NCBI RefSeq assembly: GCF_004359215.1
Contig: NC_090619.1
Span: forward strand, 195,930-225,497
Direction: 5' to 3'
Length of the DNA stretch: 29,568 nucleotides
From: Bremia lactucae
Lineage: Eukaryota; Oomycota; Peronosporomycetes; Peronosporales; Peronosporaceae
Positions within the stretch are counted from its first letter, which is position 1. Every line of letters starts with the position of its first letter. The translations under genes were made by a program, and so were the position numbers. Below the pieces are notes generated by a model. That model was not told where the DNA came from and did not search any database. It saw only the letters and a program-made list of their open reading frames with translations. Positions 8,418-18,300 of the stretch are shown one piece after another.

Positions 8418-8855
8418 CCGCAATACATAAATGAAAGTACTTAGTGAGTTGGTGAGGCCGCTAAGGCGCCCACCACAAAACCTCACTGCACGTGCGAGAT
8501 GTCGGGCAAACCGCTTCTTAGCTGTGCTAGGGTGTGTGAAGTAGGGCGTGTGTAGCAGAGCTGCCACGCTCCCAAAGTCAGAGGAAGACTTTTAGACTCA
8601 GAGACTCTTTAAGTTGTATAGAACTAATGGGTTTTTCAACTCGAAAGTCGTACAACTATTAAAGCTTAATGAATCCAAGTTTAAGGGATTCAGGGACTCG
8701 TAGAACCAAGTAGCAACTAGTGCCCGAGAGTTCGTACCTAAAATAGGCGTTTATCTCTCACAGGTCAATGCGCAAGCCTTAGGCAGGCACTAGACGCTTT
8801 AAGATCAAAAGCGGAACTGAATATCATGAAATTAGATAAAAACTTACCCTGGCTA
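8418..8855. other. Unclassified stretch, no gene seen
   Basis: It lies just outside the minus-strand LTR, so it may be degenerate internal retroelement sequence. I find no open frame, motif or repeat that identifies it. Confidence 0.4.
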
Positions 8856-8913
8856 ATTTTAAATAGATTAAGACCGCCAGACTGATATCTGGCGGTCAAA
8901 ATCTATTTAAAAT
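8856..8913. repeat. Near-perfect long palindrome
   Basis: The arms of about 26 bp (ATTTTAAATAGATT..GACCGCCAGA and its complement) differ at only two positions around a loop of about 6 bp. No flanking gene explains it as a terminator, and it may be the relic of a small foldback or MITE element. Confidence 0.85.
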
Positions 8914-9029
8914 TGACCACACTTGTACCCATAATAAATGGGATTTTATCAATTTAACTATTTAAAATTGAATAAAAAGGTATTTTGCCCATAAAGTAAA
9001 TGTACCACAACAACGGTTCTCCAACCGAT

Positions 9030-9163
9030 GTGTGCCCCATTACACGCGCAAAGAGAGAGGCAGATTAGACTTTGTTACATGTTTTGTATATTGTATAATT
9101 AAGTTAGTATTAAAAAGATAGAAACAGAAGAACTTTATTTTATTTAATACATTTACTTTTAGA
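9030..9163 (+). mobile_element. LTR (type B) left fragment, interrupted by MULE
   Basis: cgcgcaaagagagaggcagattagac through gatagaaacagaagaac matches the LTRs at 23571-23655 and 26402-26485. The LTR is cut at 9163 by the MULE and resumes at about 12890, showing that the MULE inserted into a pre-existing LTR. Confidence 0.65.
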
Positions 9164-9297
9164 GGGCTGCTATATGGACACCCCCCCTTCTGCTGCTTGG
9201 ATACCCCTTATTCATAAACCTATATTTGATTGGCTGACGTATACCTAATAAATTCATGCTGCGCGCACCACACACCCCTCCCTCAATGGATATTCTG
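9164..9297 (+). repeat. MULE left terminal inverted repeat
   Basis: Pairs with 12755-12886. Shared landmarks are GGGCTGCTATATGGACAC, CTTCTGCTGCTTGGA, GGCTGACGTATACCTAATAA, GCTGCGCGCACCACAC and CTCAATGGATATTCTG. Confidence 0.9.
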
Positions 9298-9310
9298 CAC
9301 GCCACTACGT

Positions 9311-10895
9311 ATCGCTCTCTCGACGAAGCAGAAAAAGTTGTAAAATCATATGCCATTTAAAATGGATTTAGCATCAATCGTGGTCGTTCAAAAACGAATA
9401 AAGCTGGCACGGAAGTTCGAAAAGTGTGGCTGAAGTGCGTACACGTCAGGGAACATGAGGGTTCAGGGGGCTAAATTCGTCGCACGTCTACCTTGAAAAC
9501 TGGCTGTGAATGGCAAGGAACTATGCTGTGAAAGATCCACAAGAACAATGTTACATGGAACTGAGACATTGTTAATGATGAGCATATTGGTCATGACCCT
9601 GCTGAAGACCCCTCTGCGTATGCTGCTAACCGAGTAATACGGCCGCAACAACGACGTCAAGTAATTAAAATGACGAAGGCCGGAGCCACGCCGCGTGTTG
9701 TTCTGGCAACGCTACGTCAGAATGATCCAGAGTGCAACCTAATCAGCAAAGACATTTACAATGCAAAGCTCAAAGGGAGAAATTTAGCATTAAACGGTCG
9801 TCGTCCGATCGAGGCACCCCTGGCCCGATTTCATGAAGATGACATCTTCCATAGGCTTCTCACTAATGATAGTGGTGGATTTTTTTGCACTGCCTGTTCG
9901 TCGCGCCAAAGACTGATATTTCCGTCGCTGCTGACTTCTCTAAAAATGCGGTTTTTATTTTGGATTTCATTTATAAAACGTATAAGTATAAAATGCTACT
10001 GTTGCACATCGTTGGAGTTACGTCAACAAATCAGACAATATCACTGGCGTTTGTTTTTCTGTAGGAAGAATCAGTACCTGATTACGCTTGGGCCCTTCAA
10101 CAGTTTTCAAAGTTGCTTTCGTTCATTGTTATATGAGAATATCTTGCTGTTGTGGTTGATTAGGAGCTTGCGCCATCGCAGGAATAACAAGTACCTTTCC
10201 CAATGCTGCTGTATTGATTTCCATTTGGCAAATTACCAAGAATGTCCAAGCAAACATTAAAAAGCATATCAAAGCAGAGAATGAATACAATGAATTTTGG
10301 GACAAATAAATGACACTTTGTAAGGCACACACTGAACATGATCATATTAGCAAACTAGCATCACTTCGGTCAAGTGTGCCTCTCCAAGTTGCAAACTATC
10401 TAGAGAAAACTGGCTGAACAACCAGAAAGAGCGTTTTGTTGTTTCATGGACAAAGAACATTCGTTATTTCGGACATGCAGTCACTTCGCGAGTCGAAGGT
10501 AGTCACGCCTTCATTAATCAATGGATAGCCACTTCAACTCTTGACCTGGATGAGGTATATGGGAAGATTGTTCTTGCAGGAGATGCCCAAAGACGGGAAA
10601 TTAGCCGATAAGTTAGTCTTGAGCGGCTTCAGGTTCCTCTTGGGCTGAAAGCTCCATTTTGGAGCAATGTAGTCCGCTGTATTTAAGCACATGTGTTGTA
10701 TATTGTGCATAGTCAGTATCAACTGGCAATTGATCCAAGCAACAATACCGAATGTAAAGGAGATTTTATGGGGACTATGGGACTACCTTGCCAGCATAAG
10801 GTATTGCAGATATTGCAAAAGAACGATCCTACAAGCTTCAGACTTTCATAAGCACTGGAGATTACTAATAACGCTGCCTCCGCAGAGCATACAGC
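9311..10895 (+). pseudogene. MULE transposase relic (FAR1-like, DDE core, SWIM)
   Basis: Frames read in order. FAR1-type N-terminus: SLDEAEKVVKSYAI, RGRSKTNKAG, then RTSTLKTGCEWQG (about 9316-9510). A conserved helical block: KAGATPRVVLATLRQNDPEC then LISKDIYNAKLKGR (9673-9780). Transposase core traces: NATVAH, the NKSDNITGVCFSVG segment and DYAWALQQF at about 9985-10105. Late in the relic is GTMGLPCQHKV (about 10770-10800), the C-x-H half of a SWIM zinc finger. This order is typical of MULE transposases. The stops at 9358 and 9474 and several frame changes make it non-functional. The catalytic Asp/Glu residues cannot be placed with certainty. Confidence 0.8.
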
Positions 10896-10916
10896 AGGAA
10901 CAAAGTCTTGATGAGA

Positions 10917-11270
10917 TCATAAGCTCAACCAAAACCCGTTACAGGAGATAGATTCACGCCAGAAGGCTGCGCTACGCACTTCTATGAAAGGACTACTTTC
11001 ATCCCGCCCAATGAAACGCGGCAACAACTTCGTAGTGACGTACAATTGGGCGTCCTTCAAAGTCTGCAACACAGCTTCTAAATGACGCTTGTGCGACTCT
11101 ATTGCGCTCAGCCCTTCCTCGGCCTTACTATGCACGAGTACATCGTCAATGTAATGGGGCGCGTAGGCACCGTGCTGACGCATCACGTGAGCCAGCCTCG
11201 CTCATGCTTTTAGCATCAAACTCGCCTATGATACCGCCGAGGGGTCGATCATAAGGCATAGTTTTATTGA
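10917..11270 (-). pseudogene. Gypsy reverse transcriptase fragment inside the MULE
   Basis: The minus strand reads VMRQHGAYAPHYIDDVLVHS followed by KAEEGLSAIESHKRHLEAVL and QTLKDAQLYVT. YIDD is the RT catalytic box of Ty3/gypsy elements and the following helix is the usual extension. Only this palm fragment is present. It lies opposite to the MULE reading direction, so it is a later insertion. Confidence 0.8.
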
Positions 11271-11344
11271 CCTGCTAAACTGGCAGGGTCACTATGGCAA
11301 GTTTCTGTGCTTGAGATGATACCCTATGGTTCATCGTCACGTTG

Positions 11345-11470
11345 ACGAGAAGAACTTAATTATATTAATACAGTTTTTAATTAACACTCTTTAAAGCAAG
11401 CTTCTTGAAGAGAGCCTTCCTCTGTACGTAGTAGTGTACCTGAAGTGACGTGAGGCACCACTCGATCGAT
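11345..11470 (+). mobile_element. LTR 3' fragment nested in the MULE
   Basis: agaagaacttaattatattaatacagtttttaattaac through gtgtacctgaagtgacgtgaggcaccact matches 26697-26808. It stops at about 11470 before the LTR end, so it is a truncated piece, probably from the insertion that brought in the RT fragment. Confidence 0.7.
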
Positions 11471-11714
11471 TGGATATCAATTCGACCGGAGCAAAGAAAA
11501 ACGCATTCTCAAATGGAGCTACAGTGCTATCTTAATTTTACTGGTAGCATAACCTATTGAATAACTGGCGCATCAGATCGTGGCCAGCAGCCGTTAACTG
11601 AGTGGAAAGTTGTAAGGTGTGTAGCGGATCTTAAGATCCCCTTTATAGTGTCGGTAATGTCGTGTAATGTCGTTGCACGAATGTCACATCTTATCGTCGG
11701 CATTCCTAACCAAC

Positions 11715-12025
11715 AATGACCAATATGAATAATCCAGATGTTGTCCGTACTCGTGGGCGACCTAAAATAAAAAAACTCGTCATCAACAAAGCGTGACCCA
11801 TCACATTTCGAGCATTGCGAAAAAGAAGAGCGAAGAAAAAACGAAAATGCGGTCACTACAAGGGGCAAGGCCATTATCAAACCACATGTCCTTTGCTAGC
11901 AACGGGAAGGACATCAAGACTAAAAGTTTGGGGATTGACATTGAGAGTGCTTCAGAGGATGAACTTGCGCTTAAGTATGTGAAAGTAGCATCTTTCTGCC
12001 AGGCTACATTCACCACTCGAGGCTA
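11715..12025 (+). pseudogene. MULE C-terminal segment with basic linker and zinc knuckle
   Basis: The plus strand reads NNPDVVRTRGRPKIKK (AT-hook-like) at about 11728-11775. After a stop comes RKRRAKKKRKCGHYKGQGHY with a knuckle at C11848, Y11857, H11872 and C11887, a CCHC pattern in which the second Cys has become Tyr. Such basic-plus-knuckle tails are common at the C-terminus of MULE proteins. Frames change between this segment and the OTU domain. Confidence 0.6.
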
Positions 12026-12049
12026 AAAGACCTATCATCATTTAAGCTT

Positions 12050-12595
12050 GATGCAGAGTCGACTAATGAAATCTCAAATCGACAAGGAAAAACCGCTGCA
12101 GCAAAAGCCTACATAGAAGCAAATTCCGAAGTAGCACTGGATGTCGATGGAGACGGTAACTGTGGTTTCCGTGCCATTGCAGTGGCACCAGGACGTTCTG
12201 AGTTTAATTGGCCAGCCATTAGGAAGGAATTGGCCAAAGAACTCATTGTAAGCAAGCCATTTTACGAGTGCTATTACCTGGAGAAAGGACTGGTAGACCA
12301 TCACCTTACCACTCTCGCTTGGCTTGCTGGCCCCTGTCACCGGGCATTTTGGCTAATTATGCCAGAGATGGGTGCCGTCATTGCAAACACATACTAACGC
12401 GCTGTCGTGTTTTATGGAAAAGAGGCAAGCGTTACAACCCTACCGTTTCACTGCACGCCTTACCAAGCGGAGAAAGTATCGTACTGGTATCACAGCCTCC
12501 ACTACCAGGCGTTGAAGTTGAAGGCTGATTCGGTTTGGCCAGACATTGACCACCGCTGGGAAATATATGCAAGCGAAACCACAAAAGTATAGAGG
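12050..12595 (+). pseudogene. OTU-like cysteine protease domain inside the MULE (one stop)
   Basis: The frame reads LDVDGDGNCGFRAIAVAPGR at 12137-12196. DGDGNC.FRA is the catalytic Asp/Cys signature of OTU deubiquitinases, with the nucleophile Cys at 12161-12163. It continues with RSEFNWPAIRKELAKELIVS. It then passes a single in-frame TAA at 12395, followed by RAVVFYGKEASVTTLPFHCT and SLHYQALKLKADSVWPDIDH. HY near the end is the expected catalytic His position. The frame ends at a TAG at about 12593. Apart from the stop, the domain looks complete, making it the best preserved part of the MULE. Whether it was fused to the transposase or a separate gene cannot be told. In the family, OTU proteases cleave ubiquitin conjugates; the role in a transposon is unknown. 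Confidence 0.75.
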
Positions 12596-12631
12596 GAAAT
12601 TGTTGAATATAGAGAGCACCTTTTGACCACG

Positions 12632-12730
12632 CCATGGTTTAACTCTGTCGTGTTGTTTTGGGTGGAGTGTGAGGCGGTAGCCATGGTTTAACTCTCTCGT
12701 GTGTTGTTTTGGGTGGTGTGTGAGGCGGTA
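12632..12730. repeat. ~50-bp tandem duplication near the MULE right end
   Basis: Two adjacent copies, 12632-12680 and 12681-12730, start CCATGGTTTAACTCT and end GTGTGAGGCGGTAG. They differ by a 2-bp indel and a few substitutions. Confidence 0.9.
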
Positions 12731-12754
12731 GCATTTATACCATGTCGGCATTCA

Positions 12755-12886
12755 CAGAATATCCATTGAGGGAGGGGGTGTGGTGCGCGCAGCAGAAATT
12801 TATTAGGTATACGTCAGCCAAGCTAATACGTATTTATGGGTAAGGGGTGTCCAAGCAGCAGAAGGGGAGTGTCCATATAGCAGCCC
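12755..12886 (-). repeat. MULE right terminal inverted repeat
   Basis: Reverse complement matches 9164-9297 with roughly 10-15% differences by eye. Confidence 0.9.
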
Positions 12887-12889
12887 CCA

Positions 12890-13039
12890 TCTTTTAACCC
12901 TTTATAAAGCAAGTGTTCTAAAGATAGTTTAACTCTGCACGCAATAGTGTACGTAAAGTGACGTGCGGCACCACTCGCACTGAAGCAGTGCGAAGTGGCC
13001 TTGTATAGAAGCATTACAAGTCGGCAGTGCTCCGTTACA
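12890..13039 (+). mobile_element. LTR (type B) right fragment, after the MULE
   Basis: Resumes the LTR cut at 9163. It contains the U5-like block ctctgcacgcaatagtgtacg, the hairpin ccactcgcactg/cagtgcgaagtgg and the end gtgctccgttaca, matching 26738-26876. This is the right boundary of the repeat mosaic, 187 bp from the P5CR stop codon. Confidence 0.75.
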
Positions 13040-13226
13040 CCCACTTCGAATAGAAAAAAAGGTATTTTACCCATAACGTAAAATTGGGCCACATTAACGC
13101 TTAACAACTTGATGTTCAGCAAGTATTGCAGAACTGCTTTAAAGTTTGCAATATTAGTTTTGGAAAAGTAAACTCCAAATTATGCTATTTGTAAATACCA
13201 AATGCATAGCATCTGTTGTCTCATTC

Positions 13227-14480
13227 TTACGAGCGTGGACGCTGGCGCTGCACCGGTTCAGGCAAGCCGAGCTCGTGGCAGCGCTCATAGGCGGCCCAGA
13301 TCGAGTCAGCGATGACGGCACGAAATCCATTCTTTTCAGCGCGGTAGAGGCCAGCAGCGGTGGTTCCGCCTGGGCTTGTAATTTTATTCCGCAACTCGAC
13401 GGGGTGTACGTTTTCCGACTGCATGTAAAGCGCAGATCCTAGCATTGTTTGTTGCACCAATTTCTGCATAACATTCATCAAAAAAGAAAGCATGAGGTGT
13501 GAATGCAGCGACAATTTTTCAGCTTAATACCGTCGCCACAGGACGAGAAAAACCCATGTGGACACCCGTGTCGATCATCGCCTCAGCGACAAGAAAGAAA
13601 TACGCTGGTCCAGATCCCGAAAGCGCTGTGGCCATGTCGAGTGCTTTTTCATCGTCAATGAACACCTACGATACAATTTGAAAAAAACGTTTTTTTTTAA
13701 TATATTTGCATAAACAATAACTGATAAATGTAAACCAGACCTCAATGCCAAACGACCCAAGAATTTGCTTGGTCAATTCGTGCTGTGCACTTGTGACTTC
13801 TGACGACATCGCCCACACCGTCGCGCCTTCACCTATCATTGCTGGCGTGTTTGGCATGGCACGGACAATACGACTGTCCTGCCCTAAATACTTCTGCAGC
13901 AGCTTAATGGTAGGTCCTGCCATCACAGAAATGACCAAAGCATTTCGATCCATTGCCACTTTCACAGCCTGCAGCACCTGTGATTTTCCGCATCATCAAT
14001 CAAAATATCGAAACAATGGCGAATCAAAGGAGTCAGCTATTGACGTACGTCGTCAATCATCTGTGGCTTGACTGCCAGTAATATTACGTCCGCATTTGTG
14101 ACTGCCGTGCTGTTGCGCGCGTGCGTCTCCACGTTGAGCTTGGCGAACTTGTCTCGCATGGTCGGGTTGGGATCGGACACGACGATCTTAGAGCTGGGAA
14201 TGAGCTCTGTTTTAAGCACACCCGTGACTATAGCTTCAGCGATGTTGCCACCGCCAATTACAGCCAGGCGACTGAGCTGAACCTCTGCGCGTTCGGAATC
14301 AGCTACGCTTTTCTGCGTGCGGGAGTAAATGACCGGCCCTGTGCCTTCCGTGGAGAAGGTGGCGCTTTGAACGCACCTCGATAGGTTTGCCGCAGCACCA
14401 AGGAAGGAGGTACGGTTCCATTTGCATGTGCTTCGATATGATAGCCTTGTAGCCATGTGCCTGGCAACGAGGAAACACAT
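13227..14480 (-). CDS. P5CR: Pyrroline-5-carboxylate reductase (4 exons)
   Basis: Reduces delta-1-pyrroline-5-carboxylate to proline with NAD(P)H, the last step of proline synthesis. My exon model is 14480-14049, 13977-13741, 13665-13531 and 13463-13227; all three introns (71, 75 and 67 bp) are GT-AG and phase 0. It gives 346 residues. Residues 72-79 (LAVIGGGN) form the Rossmann dinucleotide-binding loop. LLAVKPQ (about 135-140), [13 protein letters not shown] and [11 protein letters not shown] follow. The C-terminal family signature runs from P289 through [15 protein letters not shown]. The ATG at 14480 is the first in frame; the next is nine codons on. The ~70-residue Arg/Ser-rich, acid-poor leader is absent from the ~275-residue core family and suggests a mitochondrial presequence (inference). 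The donor of intron 2 is the least certain junction: exon 2 ends FGIE and exon 3 begins [10 protein letters not shown]. The gene appears intact. Confidence 0.93.
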
Positions 14481-15345
14481 CCGGAAATGCAAACTAGGCT
14501 TTAATTTGAAACTGAAAAACTGACGAATAGTCGTTAATGTGCGATAACGATTGTGTCTTTTCAGTTCTCTATTTTGTGACTTTGAGCTATAAATGGCAAT
14601 TTGCTTCAGTTATTGCAGCATTTCAAAGATATTGACGGCCGGTGCAAATACGCACGCTGTTGCCTCGTTGCTCTTTTCTCTGTGATGAGCATTAGATCTA
14701 CGTACTTAAAATTAATCAACGTGCAACAATATTCCTTCCGCAAATTTTGGATGCTCGAATTGCAAACCCGAATAAAAGTATGGTAGCATGTGTGAAGTAA
14801 CATTTTGCGAGGCCTGAAGTATTTCCTTTCATCAATGAGTTGCTTTAATTAGTGCTTGAAAGTCAAGTATTAAAAAATGATAATCAAGATGCACAAAAGA
14901 AATCACCTTTAAATTCCGCGAATGCCTCAGTTGGTATAGAATACTTCATGCCCTGGTGAATTCTTCGGCTCAATTATTCTGCTTGGCGGTTATCTGTGAA
15001 TTCTGAGCTCGACCGTATTATTGTCGTTTGTGCCTTTGGCGCCCTGTAAACATAGCAAGTTTTGTCGAGCACGCAAATTTTTGACAAACAGCCCATGCTG
15101 AGCGAGTCGATGAAATAATCACAAGTTGTGAATACCTGTTTCCTATAGCAAAATCAGTTGCATAAGTTTGCCCTTGGTTACAGCCCTTCACAAAAAAATT
15201 AGCACAGCATTCAGAAATGAACTTTTAAAACAAAATTGGCTTTTTTGCTAGCATCGTATGATGAATAAGCAAGACGCTGAAATACAGGATCATTTGATTG
15301 GTTGAAAAGGGTTTATTTGCTGCGTGTTGGCCACTCTTTGTTGCA
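14481..15345. other. Divergent intergenic region between P5CR and FANCM
   Basis: 865 bp separating two genes transcribed outward, so it should hold both promoters. A TCATTTGATTGG stretch at about 15291, 50 bp before the FANCM start, loosely resembles the oomycete initiator core (TCATT). No clear counterpart is identified on the P5CR side. No conserved coding sequence, repeat or RNA gene is recognised. Confidence 0.5.
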
Positions 15346-18300
15346 ATGCAAGAGGACATTTGGGACGATGCATTGCTATCGGAGATTGAGGCACTCGAGA
15401 CTCGTTATGTAAAATCTTGCAGCCGTCTAAATGATACGACAAACATTCCTCAATCAGCCTTTTGCTATAATAAGAATATGTGGAGCTGCAAGTCATGTAC
15501 GCTGCAAAACAACGCGGCGAGAACTACATGTCAAGTATGCCAGGCACCACGAGTATTCATGTTGCACGAGGATCAAGACACTACCTCAGCCAAGAAGATT
15601 ATACAGACTCGAATTACTTTCGACAAATCCACGACTTCACCGCCACAGCAACAATCCATAAAGAATGATGGTGTATGCTCAAAGCCTACATCATTCACCT
15701 TGACACAAAGAGATCAATTAGCAAAATCCGCTACAGCAAATACAACGCATTTTTCGTTAAAGTCGCCAATAAAGTCTTTTTATTCAAAACGAGCAAAAGA
15801 AGAGGTCAAGCCAGACAATTCGCTTTTGCAAACAACGCGGCGTGCAACAGGAGAAGACGCAGTGGCCAAAACAAGATATCTCGACATTTCTATACGCTCA
15901 AAAGGCGTGCCCGGGATTGATATTGATGCCGCACAGCATTTCGTGTACCCGACAAATTACTCTATTCGAGACTATCAATTGGCCATTGCAGAAAAAGCAT
16001 TGTATCACAACACGCTCGTGTCATTGCCTACGGGCTTAGGTAAAACACTAGTGGCTGCAGTTGTCATGTACAATTTTTACCGCTGGTTTCCGACTGGAAA
16101 GGTAGTGTTTATGGCGCCGACAAAGCCACTTGTGGCTCAGCAAATAAAAGCGTGTCATGAAATCATGGGAATTCCGCTTTCCGATACTGCAGAATTGCAA
16201 GGAAACGTTCCTCCGACAATGCGTCGCGTGCTGTGGAACTCCAGACGCGTGTTCTTTTGCACCCCTCAAAGTTTGCAAAATGATCTTTGCCGAGGTATTT
16301 GCAAGGCAGAAACATTTGTGTGCATCATTGTTGACGAAGCTCATAGAGCTACGGGAAAGTACGCCTACTGCGCTGTAGTGCACGAAATTGAAGCAAAAAC
16401 GCAACAGTATCGCATTTTGGCACTTTCGGCCACACCTGGAGCGAAATTTGATGTGATTCAAGACGTTGTGACGAATTTACGCATCTCCCATATTGAAAGC
16501 CGATCAGCTGATGACGTGGATGTACGCAAATATACGCACGCACGGCAAGAAGAGGTAATTGTTTGTCGTCTCGGCGACCAAATTTTAAAAATCAAGGCGC
16601 AATTTCTCAAGCTCTTCACGCCGATCATTCAACGATTACTTCGCAATCAGATTATTCGAAATAGCGATCCAGATAAATTGACGAGCTGGTACGTGCTGCA
16701 AGCTCGAGAGAATTTTCGAAAGAGCTCGACGTACGCGTCAAAGCGAAGTGCAGAGAGTGACTTAGCGCTTCTCGTGAGTTTGCTACACGCCAAAAGTTTA
16801 TTGACTGGTCATGGACTCAATAGCTTTCGTGATCAAATCTTGAATTGGGTGGAAGAACGAAAGAATGGCAAATTGTCGTGGTCCAAGAGAGAAATGCTAC
16901 AGTCTTCGGCATTTCAAGTGCTTGAAACAAGTTTAGCATTAAGCGGTGATAGCTTATATAGTACTGTGAGCCATCCAAAGCTATTGAAACTTCGTGAAGT
17001 GCTGTTAGAGCACTTTCAGCGCCATGATGCAGGAGCTTCCAGCACACGAGCCATCGTTTTTACGCAGTTTCGTGCAAGCGTATCGGAAATTGTAGCGCTA
17101 CTGCGTCCACTTGCACCTATTGTTAACGCGCAGCCTTTCATTGGACAGGGTGCGTCCGGCAAAGCAAAAGAAAACAAGGGGCAGTCTCAAAAAGTACAGC
17201 AAGAAATTGTGCGTAGGTTTCGAAAAGGCGACTTTAATGTCCTTGTAGCCACATGCATTGCCGAGGAAGGCCTGGATATTGGAGAAGTTGATCTTATTGT
17301 CTCTTTTGATGCACTTACGTCGCCTGTTCGGATGATTCAACGACTGGGTAGAACTGGACGAAAACGCGTTGGCAATGTAATTATCCTCGTGACCGAAGGA
17401 GACGAGCAAAAGAAGTTGATGCGTAGTACATCAGCGGCGAAGACTGTTAGTCGCGCGCTAACAACTTATAAAAGTAGATTTATCTTCGCAAAGTGTCCGC
17501 GTATGCTTCCAACCGGCATTTACCCGCAATTACGAGAGCTGGAGATGAAAATACCAACTTTCCATGCTTCTCAAGTTGGTGGGAAGATGTCGTCGACAAT
17601 TCTTGACCCTAATACGTGGCAGCTCAGTGATGCTGAACGAGCTGTGGCGCTGTTGAAGTTTTTTCCGGCAAATTTCGCGAATAGCTGTAGAAATAAGCTG
17701 GTGCCAATTGTTGCTGATCGGGCACATCTACTACGGCGCCAATCGCGTACGTTGGTGCGAAACAATGATAGCACTCAAGTGAGTTATTCTGTTCGGTCGC
17801 TTATTTTGCTACGTCTAGTTCGCGACATTCACGGTGTCGACGAGAATTTGGAAGATGAATCTGATGATGATGACAGTATGAATGCTGATAAGGAAGAAGA
17901 AGCTGAGGTGGCGAGCTCGAACAATCGTGCAAATTCTGTGGAACATGGAAATGAGTGTCATGCAGCATTTTTAAGGTCTCGAACAACCAAGTTTCACAGC
18001 ACTAGATTGAGTATAATCGACTCGAAACTGAAAGGTGAGATGACCTCTGCTTCGCAACAATGTAAAACGCCCGATGAGCCCGATTTTGCAAGCACATGGG
18101 ACAACGTATACGATACAATTGGAGAATCGATCTCTTCCTTTGACACGCACTTTAGCCCGCAATATGCCGACTTGATAACCCGTAATATCTCTACTACTAC
18201 TGAGGACGTTATAAATTGCAATGGTTGCTGTGAAAATACTGCTTCAATGACCCTTACAGGAGAAAAGCAGAAGATAGATGCTTGTAAAGCAACATCCTTG

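Larger units (their letters stand above)
9164..12886 (+). mobile_element. Mutator-like element (MULE) with long TIRs, nested insert
   Basis: The ends are inverted repeats of about 134 bp starting GGGCTGCTATATGGACAC (9164-9297 and the complement of 12755-12886), clearly similar throughout. Inside, on the plus strand, are a FAR1-like N-terminus, a MULE transposase relic, a SWIM zinc finger, a CCHC zinc knuckle and an OTU-type cysteine protease domain. A 9-bp target duplication is expected for MULEs. The flanks show ACTTTTAGA (9155-9163) and TCTTTTAAC (12890-12898), sharing CTTTTA, with a 3-bp offset on the right. Gypsy RT and LTR pieces at about 10917-11470 interrupt it. Every coding part carries stops or frameshifts. 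Confidence 0.85.

Noticed and set aside
10917..11186. Reverse-transcriptase frame as part of the MULE
   Set aside because: It lies on the opposite strand, has the YIDD box of gypsy elements and is accompanied by an LTR fragment, so it is a nested insertion.
14918..14997. tRNA-like stretch in the P5CR-FANCM intergenic region (gcctcagttggtatagaat ... ggctcaattat)
   Set aside because: Only a loose box A resemblance, with no pairing arms and a poor box B.
15298..15345. Upstream extension of the FANCM frame to a TTG codon
   Set aside because: TTG is not a normal start in this kind of genome; the first ATG is at 15346 and its following residues fit a plausible N-terminus. For the same reason the P5CR frame was not extended to the TTG at 14490-14492.
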